Counted from the first letter of the stretch, positions 1-7,380 are shown. The stretch: DNA of 7,576 bases from Pseudomonas sp. (GCA_029239415.1 JAQZAY010000179.1:1-7576); one strand, 5' to 3'. The notes: a model not told the origin generated them from the letters alone. A program made the numbers and translations.

Positions 1-306
1 CTGCAAATAGACCATCTGCTGATCAAGGGCCTCGTAGGCCAGCCGACGCTGCTCGGCCGACATCTCCAGACGCCGCACCAGCAGGCAACTGGCTTGCAGT
101 GACTGCGCCATGCGCTGGGTCGCCTGGTGCAGCGCTTCGAACTCGCCATGCTCATGGAACGCACGCACCAACTGGTCGAGCCGGGCAGCGGCGCTGTCGC
201 GCAGCACCCCGTATTCGGCGAAATCCAGGACCGTGTGGTCGCGCACCTTGTCCTTGGTGCTCTGCAGGTTCAGCGAGCGCACCAACCTCAGGTCGTGAAT
301 GGTCAT
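1..306 (-). CDS. Hypothetical protein, N-terminal 102 residues (truncated by window edge)
   Basis: I do not recognise this protein. The reading frame starts at the ATG at 306 and stays open for 102 codons to the window edge, so the C-terminus is missing. It begins MTIHDLRLVRSLNLQSTKDK. The rest is rich in Ala, Leu, Gln, Arg and Glu with heptad-like spacing and almost no Gly or Pro, so it is probably an all-helical cytoplasmic protein. No signal peptide or membrane segment is seen. AAGG directly abuts the ATG, with a G6 run just upstream, so the ribosome binding site is atypical. It lies 86 bases downstream of sixA on the same strand. A weak promoter-like pair on the minus strand (TTGTGG, 18 bases, TAACGT, about 339-368) could serve it. 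That the frame is a real gene rests on strand consistency with its neighbours and the absence of a better frame opposite. Confidence 0.6.
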   Translation of the reverse strand, partial: MTIHDLRLVRSLNLQSTKDKVRDHTVLDFAEYGVLRDSAAARLDQLVRAFHEHGEFEALHQATQRMAQSLQASCLLVRRLEMSAEQRRLAYEALDQQMVYLQ

Positions 307-351
307 CCTTAGCCCCCCGGCTCGTCATCTGACTCGAACGTTAGCAAGGGG

Positions 352-387
352 AAAAAGACCACCACAACTGACAGAAGTGTCAGGTTG
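352..387 (-). terminator. Candidate terminator or attenuator hairpin after sixA
   Basis: On the minus strand, just past the sixA stop, lies a stem of about ten pairs (arms 365-373 and 378-387, one bulged base) closed by a CUUC tetraloop. Its core is TGACA/TGTCA. A run of five T follows, but only after eight bases (TGGTGGTC), which is far for a classical intrinsic terminator. The hairpin is seen in the sequence; termination is inferred. It could equally reduce read-through from the gpsA operon into the next gene. Confidence 0.35.
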
Positions 388-392
388 TCTTG

Positions 393-851
393 TCAGTCGG
401 GTTGGTGCAGGGCGCGCAAGGTCATGCCTCCGGCCAATGCCCATGCCCCCTCCAGCTCGGCCAGGCTGGCCGTGGAAAAGCCTACGGGCTGCTGCACATG
501 GCCCTGTTCGAGCAGGCTGACCAGCTCACCCACCAACGGCTGGTGGCTGACCAGCAGCACGTGCTCCAGGGCCAGTGCATCGAGCTGGTCCAGCACCTCG
601 CGTGGATCGCCGTCAGGCGTCAGCCAGGCGCCAGTGCGAACCGAGACGGAGGTGGCCAAGGCCTGGTGAACCAGCGCGGCCGTCTGTTGAGCGCGCACGT
701 AGGGGCTGGCGATGATCGCCTGCAACGGCTGGCCGGCCAGATGCGTGGCAGCCCGCACGGCCTGCGCCTGCCCGTGGGCGGTGAGCCGGCGCTCGGCATC
801 GCGCGCAGCCTGTGGCTGGGCTTCGCCGTGACGCAGGATCCAGACCTTCAC
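393..851 (-). CDS. sixA: Phosphohistidine phosphatase SixA
   Basis: A 152-residue protein of the histidine phosphatase (phosphoglycerate mutase-like) superfamily, SixA subfamily. The N-terminus reads MKVWILRHGEA, with the RHGE signature at residues 7-10 and His8 as the expected phospho-acceptor. SPYVRAQQTA at 49-58 supplies the second conserved Arg region, and VSHQP at 101-105 supplies the second catalytic His (His103). The length fits the family (about 150-160). E. coli SixA removes phosphate from phosphohistidine, first described for the ArcB HPt domain and later for the nitrogen phosphotransferase protein NPr. It is cytoplasmic. The GTG start overlaps the stop of the preceding gene (GTGA, 848-851) and no clear Shine-Dalgarno lies before it, so translation is probably coupled. 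Which phosphohistidine protein it acts on here cannot be read from the sequence. Confidence 0.9.
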   Translation of the reverse strand: MKVWILRHGEAQPQAARDAERRLTAHGQAQAVRAATHLAGQPLQAIIASPYVRAQQTAALVHQALATSVSVRTGAWLTPDGDPREVLDQLDALALEHVLLVSHQPLVGELVSLLEQGHVQQPVGFSTASLAELEGAWALAGGMTLRALHQPD

Positions 852-1186
852 GGCTTGGGCCGGTGGCGGTTCGTCGAGGCGCCGGGCATGTGGGGCGCTT
901 CACCCTCCGGCGCGCGCGGTGTCGGCCAGTCGGCGAACGGCCAAGGTTTGCTGTCGGTCTGGAACATGCCGAAGCGGCCGATCTGCGCCAGGTACTGACT
1001 CAGGCTGTCGCCCAGGTTCATCAAGCCGGCATTGGGCGCGCCATACACCAGGCGATAGATCAGCTGCGCCAGCACCAGGGCCGCCAGCAGCAGCTCGGCC
1101 AGTTGCCAGACGACGAGAAAGAGCAGCATCCACAGGACGCGCAGGAGGATCGATTCGTGCTGCTCGGGACGGGAAGATGGGTTCAC
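848..1186 (-). CDS. DUF4389 family small inner-membrane protein
   Basis: A 112-residue protein with a hydrophobic stretch at about 13-47 (one long or two short membrane segments), followed by a polar part with the pattern YGAPNAGLMNLGDSLSQYL and then KPWPFADWP. This arrangement (membrane segment, pocket with a Pro-Asn pair, LG-SLSQY, K-PW/F-PF) is what I know as DUF4389. No biochemical function is established to my knowledge. The C-terminal 25 residues are Pro/Arg-rich and look disordered. I chose the GTG at 1186 because GGAG lies six bases upstream; a TTG at 1198 would add four residues but lacks such a site. The gene starts 15 bases after the gpsA stop and overlaps sixA by four bases, so it is the middle member of a gpsA-DUF4389-sixA transcription unit. 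Confidence 0.8.
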   Translation of the reverse strand: MNPSSRPEQHESILLRVLWMLLFLVVWQLAELLLAALVLAQLIYRLVYGAPNAGLMNLGDSLSQYLAQIGRFGMFQTDSKPWPFADWPTPRAPEGEAPHMPGASTNRHRPKP

Positions 1187-1201
1187 GGGGGGCTCCAAAG
1201 A

Positions 1202-2227
1202 TCAGTTGAAATCGCTGGTGGAGATGAAGTCGACATCGGTCTTGGGTTCGGCGCGCATCAACCACTCGATCACCTGGTCGAGGGTCCGCCCCTCGAAGAG
1301 GATCGCGTGCAGCCCGGCGACCAGCGGCATGTACACCTCGAGCGCCTCGGCCTTGGCCTTGAGCACCTTGAGCGTGTTGACGCCCTCGGCCACCTCGCCC
1401 AGTCGGCTGACGGCATCGTCCAGGCTCAACCCCTGCCCCAAGGCATGACCGACCTGGTAATTGCGGCTCTTTGGCGACGAACAGGTGACGATCAGGTCGC
1501 CCACCCCTGCCAGGCCCATGAACGTCATGGGGTTGGCGCCCTGGCTGACCGCGAAGCGCGTCATCTCGGCCAGTGCACGGGTGATGAGCATGCTCTTGGT
1601 GTTTTCGCCCATCCCCAAGGCCACGGCCATGCCGGCGATGATGGCGTACACGTTCTTCAGCGCACCGCCCAGTTCGACGCCATGCCGGTCGGCACTGGCA
1701 TAGACACGGAAAGTACGCCCGTGCAACACCGCCTGGACGCGTTGGCAGAGGGCCTCGTCCTCGCTCGCCACGACCGTGGCGGTGAGGGCCTGTTCGGCGA
1801 TCTCGCGCGCCAGGTTGGGGCCGGACAGCACGCCGATCCGCGCCTTGGGCGCGATCTCTTCGAGGATCTGGCTCATCAGCTTGAAGCTGTGCGCCTCGAT
1901 GCCCTTGGTCAGACTGACCAGCATGCGTCCGTCGAGCAGGGCGGCGTGGGGCGCCAGCACGCTGCGCAGCGCGCTCGAGGGCAACGCGACGAACACCAGG
2001 TTGCAGGCCTGTAGCGTGTTCAGCAGGTCAGTGACCGGCTCGACGTCGTCGTGCAAGCGGATGCCCTTGAGATAGCGAGGATTCTCACGGTGAGTACGCA
2101 TGGCCTCGGCTTGCACCGGGTCACGCATCCACTGCAGCACGTGCACCCCGTTTTCAGCCAGCAGGTTCGCCACGGCCGTGCCGAAACTTCCTCCCCCCAA
2201 CACCGCTACAGCTTGCTGTCCAGTCAT
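1202..2227 (-). CDS. gpsA: NAD(P)H-dependent glycerol-3-phosphate dehydrogenase GpsA
   Basis: A 341-residue cytoplasmic enzyme that reduces dihydroxyacetone phosphate to sn-glycerol 3-phosphate, the backbone for phospholipid synthesis. The dinucleotide-binding loop GGGSFGTA sits at residues 11-18. LTKGIE at 106-111 and SGPN at 135-138 follow, then the C-terminal domain with [10 protein letters not shown] at 187-196 (Lys191 is the expected catalytic Lys) and [19 protein letters not shown] at 238-256. Length and order are normal. The frame stays open upstream to 2374, but the ATG at 2227 is chosen because the Rossmann fold begins right after it, GGA lies six bases upstream, and a candidate promoter at 2268-2273 overlaps the only other ATG (2269). 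A short tail after residue 326 ([15 protein letters not shown]) extends past the usual core, which I believe is normal in Pseudomonas. First gene of the minus-strand operon. Confidence 0.97.
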   Translation of the reverse strand: MTGQQAVAVLGGGSFGTAVANLLAENGVHVLQWMRDPVQAEAMRTHRENPRYLKGIRLHDDVEPVTDLLNTLQACNLVFVALPSSALRSVLAPHAALLDGRMLVSLTKGIEAHSFKLMSQILEEIAPKARIGVLSGPNLAREIAEQALTATVVASEDEALCQRVQAVLHGRTFRVYASADRHGVELGGALKNVYAIIAGMAVALGMGENTKSMLITRALAEMTRFAVSQGANPMTFMGLAGVGDLIVTCSSPKSRNYQVGHALGQGLSLDDAVSRLGEVAEGVNTLKVLKAKAEALEVYMPLVAGLHAILFEGRTLDQVIEWLMRAEPKTDVDFISTSDFN

Positions 2228-2267
2228 GTTCCATCCGTCAAAAGCGCTGTCGATAGGTGATGGGGGC

Positions 2268-2295
2268 ATTATACGGAGCCTGCACGGCAGGGCCA
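2268..2295 (-). promoter_or_regulatory. Candidate sigma-70 promoter for the gpsA operon
   Basis: A perfect -10 hexamer TATAAT reads on the minus strand at 2273-2268. The best -35 at a 16-base spacing is TGGCCC (2295-2290), only three matches to consensus. Transcription would start near 2261, giving a leader of about 34 bases before the gpsA ATG. The -10 match stands out in GC-rich DNA; the weak -35 keeps confidence moderate. Confidence 0.45.
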
Positions 2296-2323
2296 GCGAC
2301 AATCGCCGCTGGGCGGCGCTGGC
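2292..2323. repeat. Inverted repeat in the divergent gpsA / receptor intergenic region
   Basis: Perfect 7-base arms GCCAGCG (2292-2298) and CGCTGGC (2317-2323) flank 18 bases. Nested inside is a second possible stem, GCCGC (2305-2309) with GCGGC (2313-2317), which shares a base with the outer arm. The element lies about 55 bases upstream of the receptor start and just upstream of the gpsA -10, so it could be an operator or a leader hairpin. GC-rich composition makes short inverted repeats fairly likely by chance. Confidence 0.35.
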
Positions 2324-2377
2324 AAAAGCGGCCACGTCGGTTAACATGCCCGCCCTCACACTGACCAAGATCACACC

Positions 2378-4486
2378 GTGCGCGCAGGCTTTCCTTCCCG
2401 ATCCCTCCTGCTGGCCGCTGCCCTGTGCGGGCCGACGCTGGCCGATGACCTGTTCGTCGACGACCAGGCGCTGCCCGAGGTGCTGACCGCGACGCGGCTC
2501 AGACAGTCACCGGCCACGGTGCCCGGCAGCATGACCGTGCTCGACAGCGCACTGATCCACGCCAGTGGCGCCCGGGACATTCCCGAACTCATGCGACTGG
2601 TGCCAGGCATGATGATCGGCTATGGCGCCGGCAACCAGCCGACCGTCAACTACCACGGCAGCAACGTCAGCGATGCGCGTCGCATGCAGGTGCTGATCGA
2701 TGGTCGCTCGGTGTATCGCGCCGGCTTGGCGACTGTGGACTGGAGCGACATTCCCGTCGCCCTCGAAGATATCGAACGCATCGAGGTCTTTCGCGGGCCG
2801 AACACGGTCAGCTACGGCGCCAATGCGTTGATGGCGGTGGTGAACATCCTCACCCTCCATCCTGCCGACAGCCATGGCACCCGAATGAAGGTGACCCGTG
2901 GCCAGAACGGGATCGCCGACTGGTATGCCAGTCAGGGGCTGGGCTGGGACGGCGGCGACGCACGGCTGTCGCTGTCGGGTGCGGCGGACGACGGCTTCGA
3001 CCACGATGCGTCCGGCCATGACTACCGCGACAGCCGACGCCTGACCCGCTTCAACCTTAGCGCCAGCCAGGCCCTGGCACCTGGGCAGCGCCTCGACTGG
3101 CAGCTCGCGGCCAAGCATGGCAGCAATCAACGGCCCTACACCTACCAGGCCGTCTTTCCCAACGTCGCCGCTGCCGGCAAGGATGCGGACGTCGAGGCCG
3201 ACGACTATGCGGGCTCGTTGCGCTGGAACATCGACTTCGACCCACGGCACAGCCTGCATGTACAAGCCTCCGCACAGCGCTTCGAGCGACGCCAGCTCTG
3301 GCGAGCCTGCGATGCCGCGCTGTCGTTCAGCCCGGAGCTGACTCGCCTCTGGCAGTTGGACCCCGGCTTCGCCGAGCAGGTCGCCCGTGGCATCGCCAAC
3401 CCGCCCGACAGTTCCGACCCGGTACGCCAGGCGCTGCGCGATCAGGTCAAGGACCAGTGGGACCACCAGGGCGGCAGCCAGGTGGTCTGTGGCGATGTCG
3501 ACCAGAGCACCCGCGAGTCGCGCTATGACCTGGAGCTGCAAGACACCCTGAGCCTCACCGACAGCCTGCGACTGCTCAGCGGGTTAGGCTACCGCTACGA
3601 CCGTGCCGACTCGCAGACTTACTTCGACGGCAGCCTGGACGACCAGACCTGGCGGGCGTTCGGCCAACTGGAATGGCGCCTCGACGACCGCTGGATTCTC
3701 CAAGGAGGCGCCATGCTCGAGGACAGCCGCCTGTCCGGGGAGTCGTTCACACCCCGTGTGGCGCTCAATTACCTGATCAACCCGCGGCACGGCCTGCGTC
3801 TGGTATACGCCGAGGCGGTGCGCTCACCGGACATGTTCGAGAACAACGTCAACTGGAGCTACCGGGTCAACCACCTGACCCCTGCCGCGTTCGGCCAGCG
3901 ACAGGCCGAGTACTTCGTCAAGACACGTGGGCCGGGCGACCTGGAGCAGGAGCGCATGCGCTCGCGCGAGATCGGCTACAACGGCTACTTCACCGCCCTG
4001 GACCTGAACGTCGACCTCAAGCTGTTCCATGACCAGATCACCGGCATGATCAGCGAACCCTTGCGCAACAACCAGTACATCGCCAGCAACGCCAACCGCG
4101 CGCGGTTCACCGGGAGCGAGGCGCAGCTCGACTGGCAGGCGACCCTCGAAGACCGGCTGCGGGTGACCTACGCCTACGTCGACGCCTGGGCCAGCAATCC
4201 TGCCGATCGCCAACTCACGGCACGCAACAGTGGTTCGGTCGCCTGGCTGCGCGAATGGGGTGACGGCTGGTCGAGCGGGCTGTTCTACCTCGGCGACGAC
4301 GCGCTCAATGGCTACCGCTACGAACGCGCCGACCTGCGTCTGGCCAAGCGCCTGCAATGGCAGGGCACCCGCCTCGAACTGGCCGCACTCTGGCAACAAC
4401 GGCTGGACGACGAGCCGACCACGCTCGTGCAGAACCGCTACGACAGTCGCCGGCGGTTGAGCTTCAGCGCGGAGCTGCAGTTCTGA
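2378..4486 (+). CDS. TonB-dependent outer-membrane receptor
   Basis: A 702-residue outer-membrane beta-barrel importer driven by TonB. A signal peptide of about 22 residues (Arg then LLLAAALCG, cut near TLA/DD) is followed by a TonB-box-like LPEVLTATR at 32-40. The plug domain spans about 43-160 and carries [12 protein letters not shown] (105-116) and the signature [20 protein letters not shown] (132-151). The barrel fills the rest and ends in ELQF, the terminal Phe used by the BAM machinery. There is no N-terminal STN signalling domain, so it is not a FecA/FpvA-type transducer. Two Cys (311 and 371) lie in one polar stretch, probably an extracellular loop with a disulfide. The substrate cannot be told. 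The GTG at 2378 is the only reasonable start, because an in-frame stop lies at 2342-2344; the ribosome site is weak (AAG). The stop shares one base with the next gene's ATG (TGATG), so the genes are coupled. No Fur box is seen upstream. Confidence 0.93.
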   Translation: MRAGFPSRSLLLAAALCGPTLADDLFVDDQALPEVLTATRLRQSPATVPGSMTVLDSALIHASGARDIPELMRLVPGMMIGYGAGNQPTVNYHGSNVSDARRMQVLIDGRSVYRAGLATVDWSDIPVALEDIERIEVFRGPNTVSYGANALMAVVNILTLHPADSHGTRMKVTRGQNGIADWYASQGLGWDGGDARLSLSGAADDGFDHDASGHDYRDSRRLTRFNLSASQALAPGQRLDWQLAAKHGSNQRPYTYQAVFPNVAAAGKDADVEADDYAGSLRWNIDFDPRHSLHVQASAQRFERRQLWRACDAALSFSPELTRLWQLDPGFAEQVARGIANPPDSSDPVRQALRDQVKDQWDHQGGSQVVCGDVDQSTRESRYDLELQDTLSLTDSLRLLSGLGYRYDRADSQTYFDGSLDDQTWRAFGQLEWRLDDRWILQGGAMLEDSRLSGESFTPRVALNYLINPRHGLRLVYAEAVRSPDMFENNVNWSYRVNHLTPAAFGQRQAEYFVKTRGPGDLEQERMRSREIGYNGYFTALDLNVDLKLFHDQITGMISEPLRNNQYIASNANRARFTGSEAQLDWQATLEDRLRVTYAYVDAWASNPADRQLTARNSGSVAWLREWGDGWSSGLFYLGDDALNGYRYERADLRLAKRLQWQGTRLELAALWQQRLDDEPTTLVQNRYDSRRRLSFSAELQF

Positions 4487-5379
4487 TGAAGCGCTGGGTG
4501 TGTGCAGCCCTGCTGACATGGGTCTGCCCGCTGGGCGCGCTATCGGCGCACGAGGTGCTGGTGGTAGGCGCCCGCGAGGAACCCAGCATGCGGGCGTTCA
4601 CCGATGCCCTGCAAGCGCGTCGCCCGGCCGACCACGTGCGCTTCGAAACCGTGACGCAGCTGCCCCGCCCCGCCCGGCTCATGCCAGAGACGCGCTTGAT
4701 CCTGCTCGATGCCGACGCCCTCGACTGGCGGCTGGGCGAAAGCGCCGGCCCATCGGCCCTCGCCCTGCGCGTCAGCCGTGTCCAGGCGCAACGCCGCCTG
4801 GGCTCGACGCGGCCAGGGTTTCTCAGCCTGCTGTGGAGCGATCCACCGCTGGACCGGCAACTGCGTCTGGTGCGCTATCTGCTGCCGACGGCACGCCGGA
4901 TCGGCGTGCTGCACGGCGACGATAGCGGCTTTCTGCTGGCTGAACTCAACCGCGCCGCCGCACCGCTCGACCTGGAAATCGTGGCCCAGCCTTGGCCACA
5001 GCCGACCGACAATCGCCCGCTGCAGCAGGTCTTGGCCAGCAGTGACGTCCTGCTCGGTCTGGACGATCCCGATGTCTACAATTCCAAGACCGCGAAGAAC
5101 GTGCTGCTGAGCAGCTATGGCCGGCAATTGGCGCTCATCGGACCCAGTGCCGGCTTCGTGCGGGCCGGCGCACTGGCCACCACCTACAGCGACCAGCAGG
5201 ACTGGCTGAGCGAGCTCGACTTCTTGCTGGACCAGCCACCAACGACCTGGCCACGCAGCCATTACCCCGCCCACTTCGGTGTGCTGGGCAATCAACAGGT
5301 GGCCCGGGCGCTTGGCCTGAGCCCCATCGACACGACGGCTGCCGAGCTGGCCCTGGCAGAAGAAGGCACGCCTCCATGA
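4486..5379 (+). CDS. Orphan periplasmic ABC-type substrate-binding protein (PF04392-like)
   Basis: A 297-residue exported protein. [21 protein letters not shown] followed by HE is a good signal peptide I; the two Cys in it do not form a lipobox. The mature part looks like the two-lobe fold of the ABC_sub_bind family (PF04392). Supporting stretches are [15 protein letters not shown] at 133-147 (start of a lobe), [16 protein letters not shown] at 193-208, [18 protein letters not shown] at 219-236 (the ligand-side loop typical of the family) and [15 protein letters not shown] at 264-278 near the C-terminus. Some PF04392 proteins (TrpX of streptococci) bind aromatic amino acids; the ligand here is unknown. 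No ABC permease or ATPase is nearby. The ATG at 4486 overlaps the receptor stop by one base (GGAG lies 11 bases upstream), and the stop overlaps the kinase start (ATGA). I infer that it carries ligand from the receptor to the kinase's periplasmic domain rather than to a transporter. Confidence 0.82.
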   Translation: MKRWVCAALLTWVCPLGALSAHEVLVVGAREEPSMRAFTDALQARRPADHVRFETVTQLPRPARLMPETRLILLDADALDWRLGESAGPSALALRVSRVQAQRRLGSTRPGFLSLLWSDPPLDRQLRLVRYLLPTARRIGVLHGDDSGFLLAELNRAAAPLDLEIVAQPWPQPTDNRPLQQVLASSDVLLGLDDPDVYNSKTAKNVLLSSYGRQLALIGPSAGFVRAGALATTYSDQQDWLSELDFLLDQPPTTWPRSHYPAHFGVLGNQQVARALGLSPIDTTAAELALAEEGTPP

Positions 5380-7304
5380 GCCTACGCCTGAATTGGAACA
5401 TCCAGACGCGCACGCAGATCATCAGCCTGGGACCGGCCCTGCTGCTGACCTTGCTGCTGATCGGCTTCTTCACCTTCGTGCGCATTCAGGACTTGCGTCA
5501 AGAGCTCAATCACACCGGACAGCTGATCGCCAGCCAACTGGCGCCGGCGTCGGAATACGGGGTGATCTCCGGCAACAGCCAGGTGCTCGACAGCCTGATG
5601 CGCGCGACCCTGAGCATCCCGCATGTGCGCTTTCTCGAAGTGCAGGACAGCCGCAACCACATCCTGACCTATGTCGAACAGCCCGGTGAGGGCAACCAGC
5701 GGCCGCAACGCGTCGAAGTCTTCCAGGCGCCGATCCGCCTACAGCGCATCGCCCTGGACAACGATTTCCTGGGCCAGGGCAAATCCCCCCCGCCCCAGGT
5801 GGGTGACGACTACCTGGGCCGTGTGATCGTCGGCATGTCGGACGATGCGTTCAACGAGCGCCAGCAGGAAATCGTCATCAAGGCGATCATCCTGGCGCTG
5901 TGTGCACTGGCATTCACCTTCGTGCTCGCCCGGCGCCTGGCGCGTAGCCTGGCCCAACCGATCAGCGACATGGCGCAGACCGTCAAGGCGCTTCAACAAG
6001 GCGACTTCGACACGCCCCTGCCCGTGCTGGACGACACCGAGCTGGGCCGCCTGGCGCGCCACATCAACAGCCTGGCCAGCGCCCTGGACCATGCCAGCCG
6101 CGAACAGCAGCAAGCGATCGCCCAATTGGTCCAGGCGCGTGAGGAAGCCGAACAGGCCAACCGCGCCAAGTCCGACTTCCTGGCCATGATGAGCCACGAG
6201 CTGCGCACACCGATGAACGGCGTGCTGGGCATGCTGCAATTGCTGCAGACCACGTCCCTGACCCGCGAACAGGCCGAATACACCACGGTCGCCAGTGAAT
6301 CGACCGGCCACCTGCTCAAGGTCATCAACGATATTCTTGATTTTTCTCGGCTGGAGCGCACGGGCGTGGCGCTGGAGTCGGTCGAGTTCGCACCAGGCGA
6401 ACTGGTCACCCGTTGCGTGCACGCCTTCCAGCACCTGGCGCGTGCCCGCGACCTGCACCTGGAGACGCATCTGGCCGACGGGGTAGACGCACTACGGGTC
6501 GTTGGCGACCCGACCCGTATCCGGCAGATCCTGCTGAACCTGATCGGCAATGCGCTTAAATTCACCGAGCAAGGTCGAGTCACCGTCGACGTGCGGTGCC
6601 AGCCGCTCACGGCCCGCACCGTCGAGCTGACCTGCACGGTACGCGACACGGGTATCGGCATCGACCCTTCACGCCTGGAGGCGATGTTCGTGGCCTTCCA
6701 GCAGGCGGACAGTTCGATTTCCCGGCGTTATGGAGGGACCGGCCTGGGCCTGTCGATCGCCCGTACGCTCGCCGAATGCATGGGCGGCCAGCTGCAGGCG
6801 CAGAGCCGTGAGCACCAGGGGTCGACGTTCATGCTGACGTTGCCCCTGCGCCTGGCCCCCGTCGACGCCGCCTTCGGCGAGCCTGCCGAAGGCGAAACCG
6901 CACTGGCGCAGGACCGCGAGGTGCTGGTGGTCGAGGACAATGCCGTGAACCAGACCGTGACGCTCGCCATGCTGCACAGCCTGGGCTACCGCACCCAGAT
7001 CGCCAGCGATGGGCAGCAGGCGATCGACGCCGTCACGCAGCAGCGCTTCGACGCGATCCTGATGGATTGTCGCTTGCCCGGCATCGATGGCTTCGCTGCG
7101 ACACGGCGCATCCGACACTTGCCCCATGGTCAGCAGGTACCGATCATCGCGCTGACGGCCAGCGCCTTGCAGGGCGATCGCCAGCGCTGCCTGGATGCAG
7201 GCATGGACGACTACCTGGGCAAACCCTTCCAGCGCAGTGATTTGCGACGTGTGCTCGATCGCTGGACGCCCGCCGGGACTGCCGCGACTGGCGATAAATG
7301 CTAA
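5376..7304 (+). CDS. Hybrid sensor histidine kinase / response regulator (PA1611-like)
   Basis: A 642-residue inner-membrane hybrid kinase. Membrane segments lie at about 16-35 and 167-185, enclosing a periplasmic domain of some 130 residues. That domain has [17 protein letters not shown] at 51-67, a motif typical of BarA/GacS-like sensor domains (DUF2222 / sCache_4). HAMP (about 186-238) and a short coiled coil (240-265) follow. The HisKA domain has [12 protein letters not shown] with phospho-acceptor His274. The ATPase domain has [10 protein letters not shown] (Asn392), DTGIGI (424-429) and GGTGLGL (453-459). The receiver has EDN (520-522), phospho-acceptor Asp564 (LMDCRLPG), Thr594 and Lys616. 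All catalytic residues are present. There is no HPt domain, so a separate HPt protein must take the phosphate. P. aeruginosa PA1611, also beside fabA, relays to HptB and interacts with RetS; orthology is inferred from position and domain layout. The start is the ATG at 5376, with AAGG nine bases upstream and a four-base overlap with the binding-protein gene. Confidence 0.95.
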   Translation: MSLRLNWNIQTRTQIISLGPALLLTLLLIGFFTFVRIQDLRQELNHTGQLIASQLAPASEYGVISGNSQVLDSLMRATLSIPHVRFLEVQDSRNHILTYVEQPGEGNQRPQRVEVFQAPIRLQRIALDNDFLGQGKSPPPQVGDDYLGRVIVGMSDDAFNERQQEIVIKAIILALCALAFTFVLARRLARSLAQPISDMAQTVKALQQGDFDTPLPVLDDTELGRLARHINSLASALDHASREQQQAIAQLVQAREEAEQANRAKSDFLAMMSHELRTPMNGVLGMLQLLQTTSLTREQAEYTTVASESTGHLLKVINDILDFSRLERTGVALESVEFAPGELVTRCVHAFQHLARARDLHLETHLADGVDALRVVGDPTRIRQILLNLIGNALKFTEQGRVTVDVRCQPLTARTVELTCTVRDTGIGIDPSRLEAMFVAFQQADSSISRRYGGTGLGLSIARTLAECMGGQLQAQSREHQGSTFMLTLPLRLAPVDAAFGEPAEGETALAQDREVLVVEDNAVNQTVTLAMLHSLGYRTQIASDGQQAIDAVTQQRFDAILMDCRLPGIDGFAATRRIRHLPHGQQVPIIALTASALQGDRQRCLDAGMDDYLGKPFQRSDLRRVLDRWTPAGTAATGDKC

Positions 7305-7311
7305 AGTGCGG

Positions 7312-7326
7312 CAGTCTTAAAGACTG
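7312..7326. repeat. 15-base palindrome just after the kinase stop
   Basis: CAGTCTT-A-AAGACTG is a perfect 7-base-arm palindrome with a single central base, seven bases after the kinase stop codon. As RNA it would fold as a 5-pair stem with a UUAAA loop. No T run follows, so it is a poor intrinsic terminator. The compact symmetry fits a protein-binding operator at least as well. Confidence 0.45.
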
Positions 7327-7345
7327 GACAGGATGCACGTCGCGC

Positions 7346-7365
7346 CTGAAAATACGTCTTTTCAG
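7346..7365. repeat. 20-base palindrome upstream of fabA
   Basis: Arms CTGAAAA (7346-7352) and TTTTCAG (7359-7365) are perfectly complementary around the 6-base spacer TACGTC, itself nearly symmetric (ACGT). Its AT-rich arms are unusual in this GC-rich sequence. It resembles an operator more than a terminator. The GAAA...TTTC outline recalls the PsrA motif but lacks that motif's inner C/G, so no regulator is assigned. Confidence 0.45.
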
Positions 7366-7380
7366 TGCACACTTGTACTG
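7363..7380. promoter_or_regulatory. Imperfect palindrome upstream of fabA, possible DesT-type operator
   Basis: The site reads CAGTGCACACTTGTACTG. The symmetric positions are CAGTnCA and TGnACTG around four central bases. From memory, the DesT operator that controls fabAB and desCB in P. aeruginosa looks like AGTGAAC followed by CTTGTT and ACT. This site shares AGTG-AC-CTTGT and an ACT end, but its spacing is two bases shorter. The assignment is an inference from location plus partial similarity. Confidence 0.3.

Noticed and set aside
368..383. CTG-N10-CAG, the outline of a LexA (SOS) box
   Set aside because: The centre is ACAGAAGTGT rather than the AT-rich core expected, and the site lies downstream of sixA where a hairpin explanation fits better.
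812..2014. Long open frame of 400 codons on the plus strand opposite gpsA and the DUF4389 gene
   Set aside because: It is the antisense shadow of gpsA and its neighbour in GC-rich DNA. The translation is His/Gln/Gly/Arg-rich with no family features, whereas the opposite strand carries clear GpsA motifs.
2228..2374. N-terminal extension of gpsA to 2374
   Set aside because: The extra 49 residues precede the Rossmann fold, have no counterpart in the family, and would require transcription from upstream of the candidate TATAAT at 2268-2273.
2507..3541. Open frame of 344 codons on the minus strand inside the receptor gene
   Set aside because: Antisense shadow. The plus strand has signal peptide, plug and barrel signatures; the minus translation has low-complexity Ala/Val/Gly composition and no recognisable motif.
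4357..4485. Upstream extension of the binding-protein frame by 43 codons into the receptor gene
   Set aside because: The extension lies over receptor coding sequence. Starting at 4486 gives an immediate signal peptide and the TGATG coupling arrangement.
5739..6470. Minus-strand open frame of 243 codons within the kinase gene
   Set aside because: Antisense shadow of the HAMP-HisKA region; no start context and no family features.
7346..7365. PsrA operator (GAAAC-N4-GTTTC type) near fabA
   Set aside because: The arms are GAAAA and TTTTC with a six-base spacer, lacking the conserved inner C and G; kept only as an unassigned palindrome.
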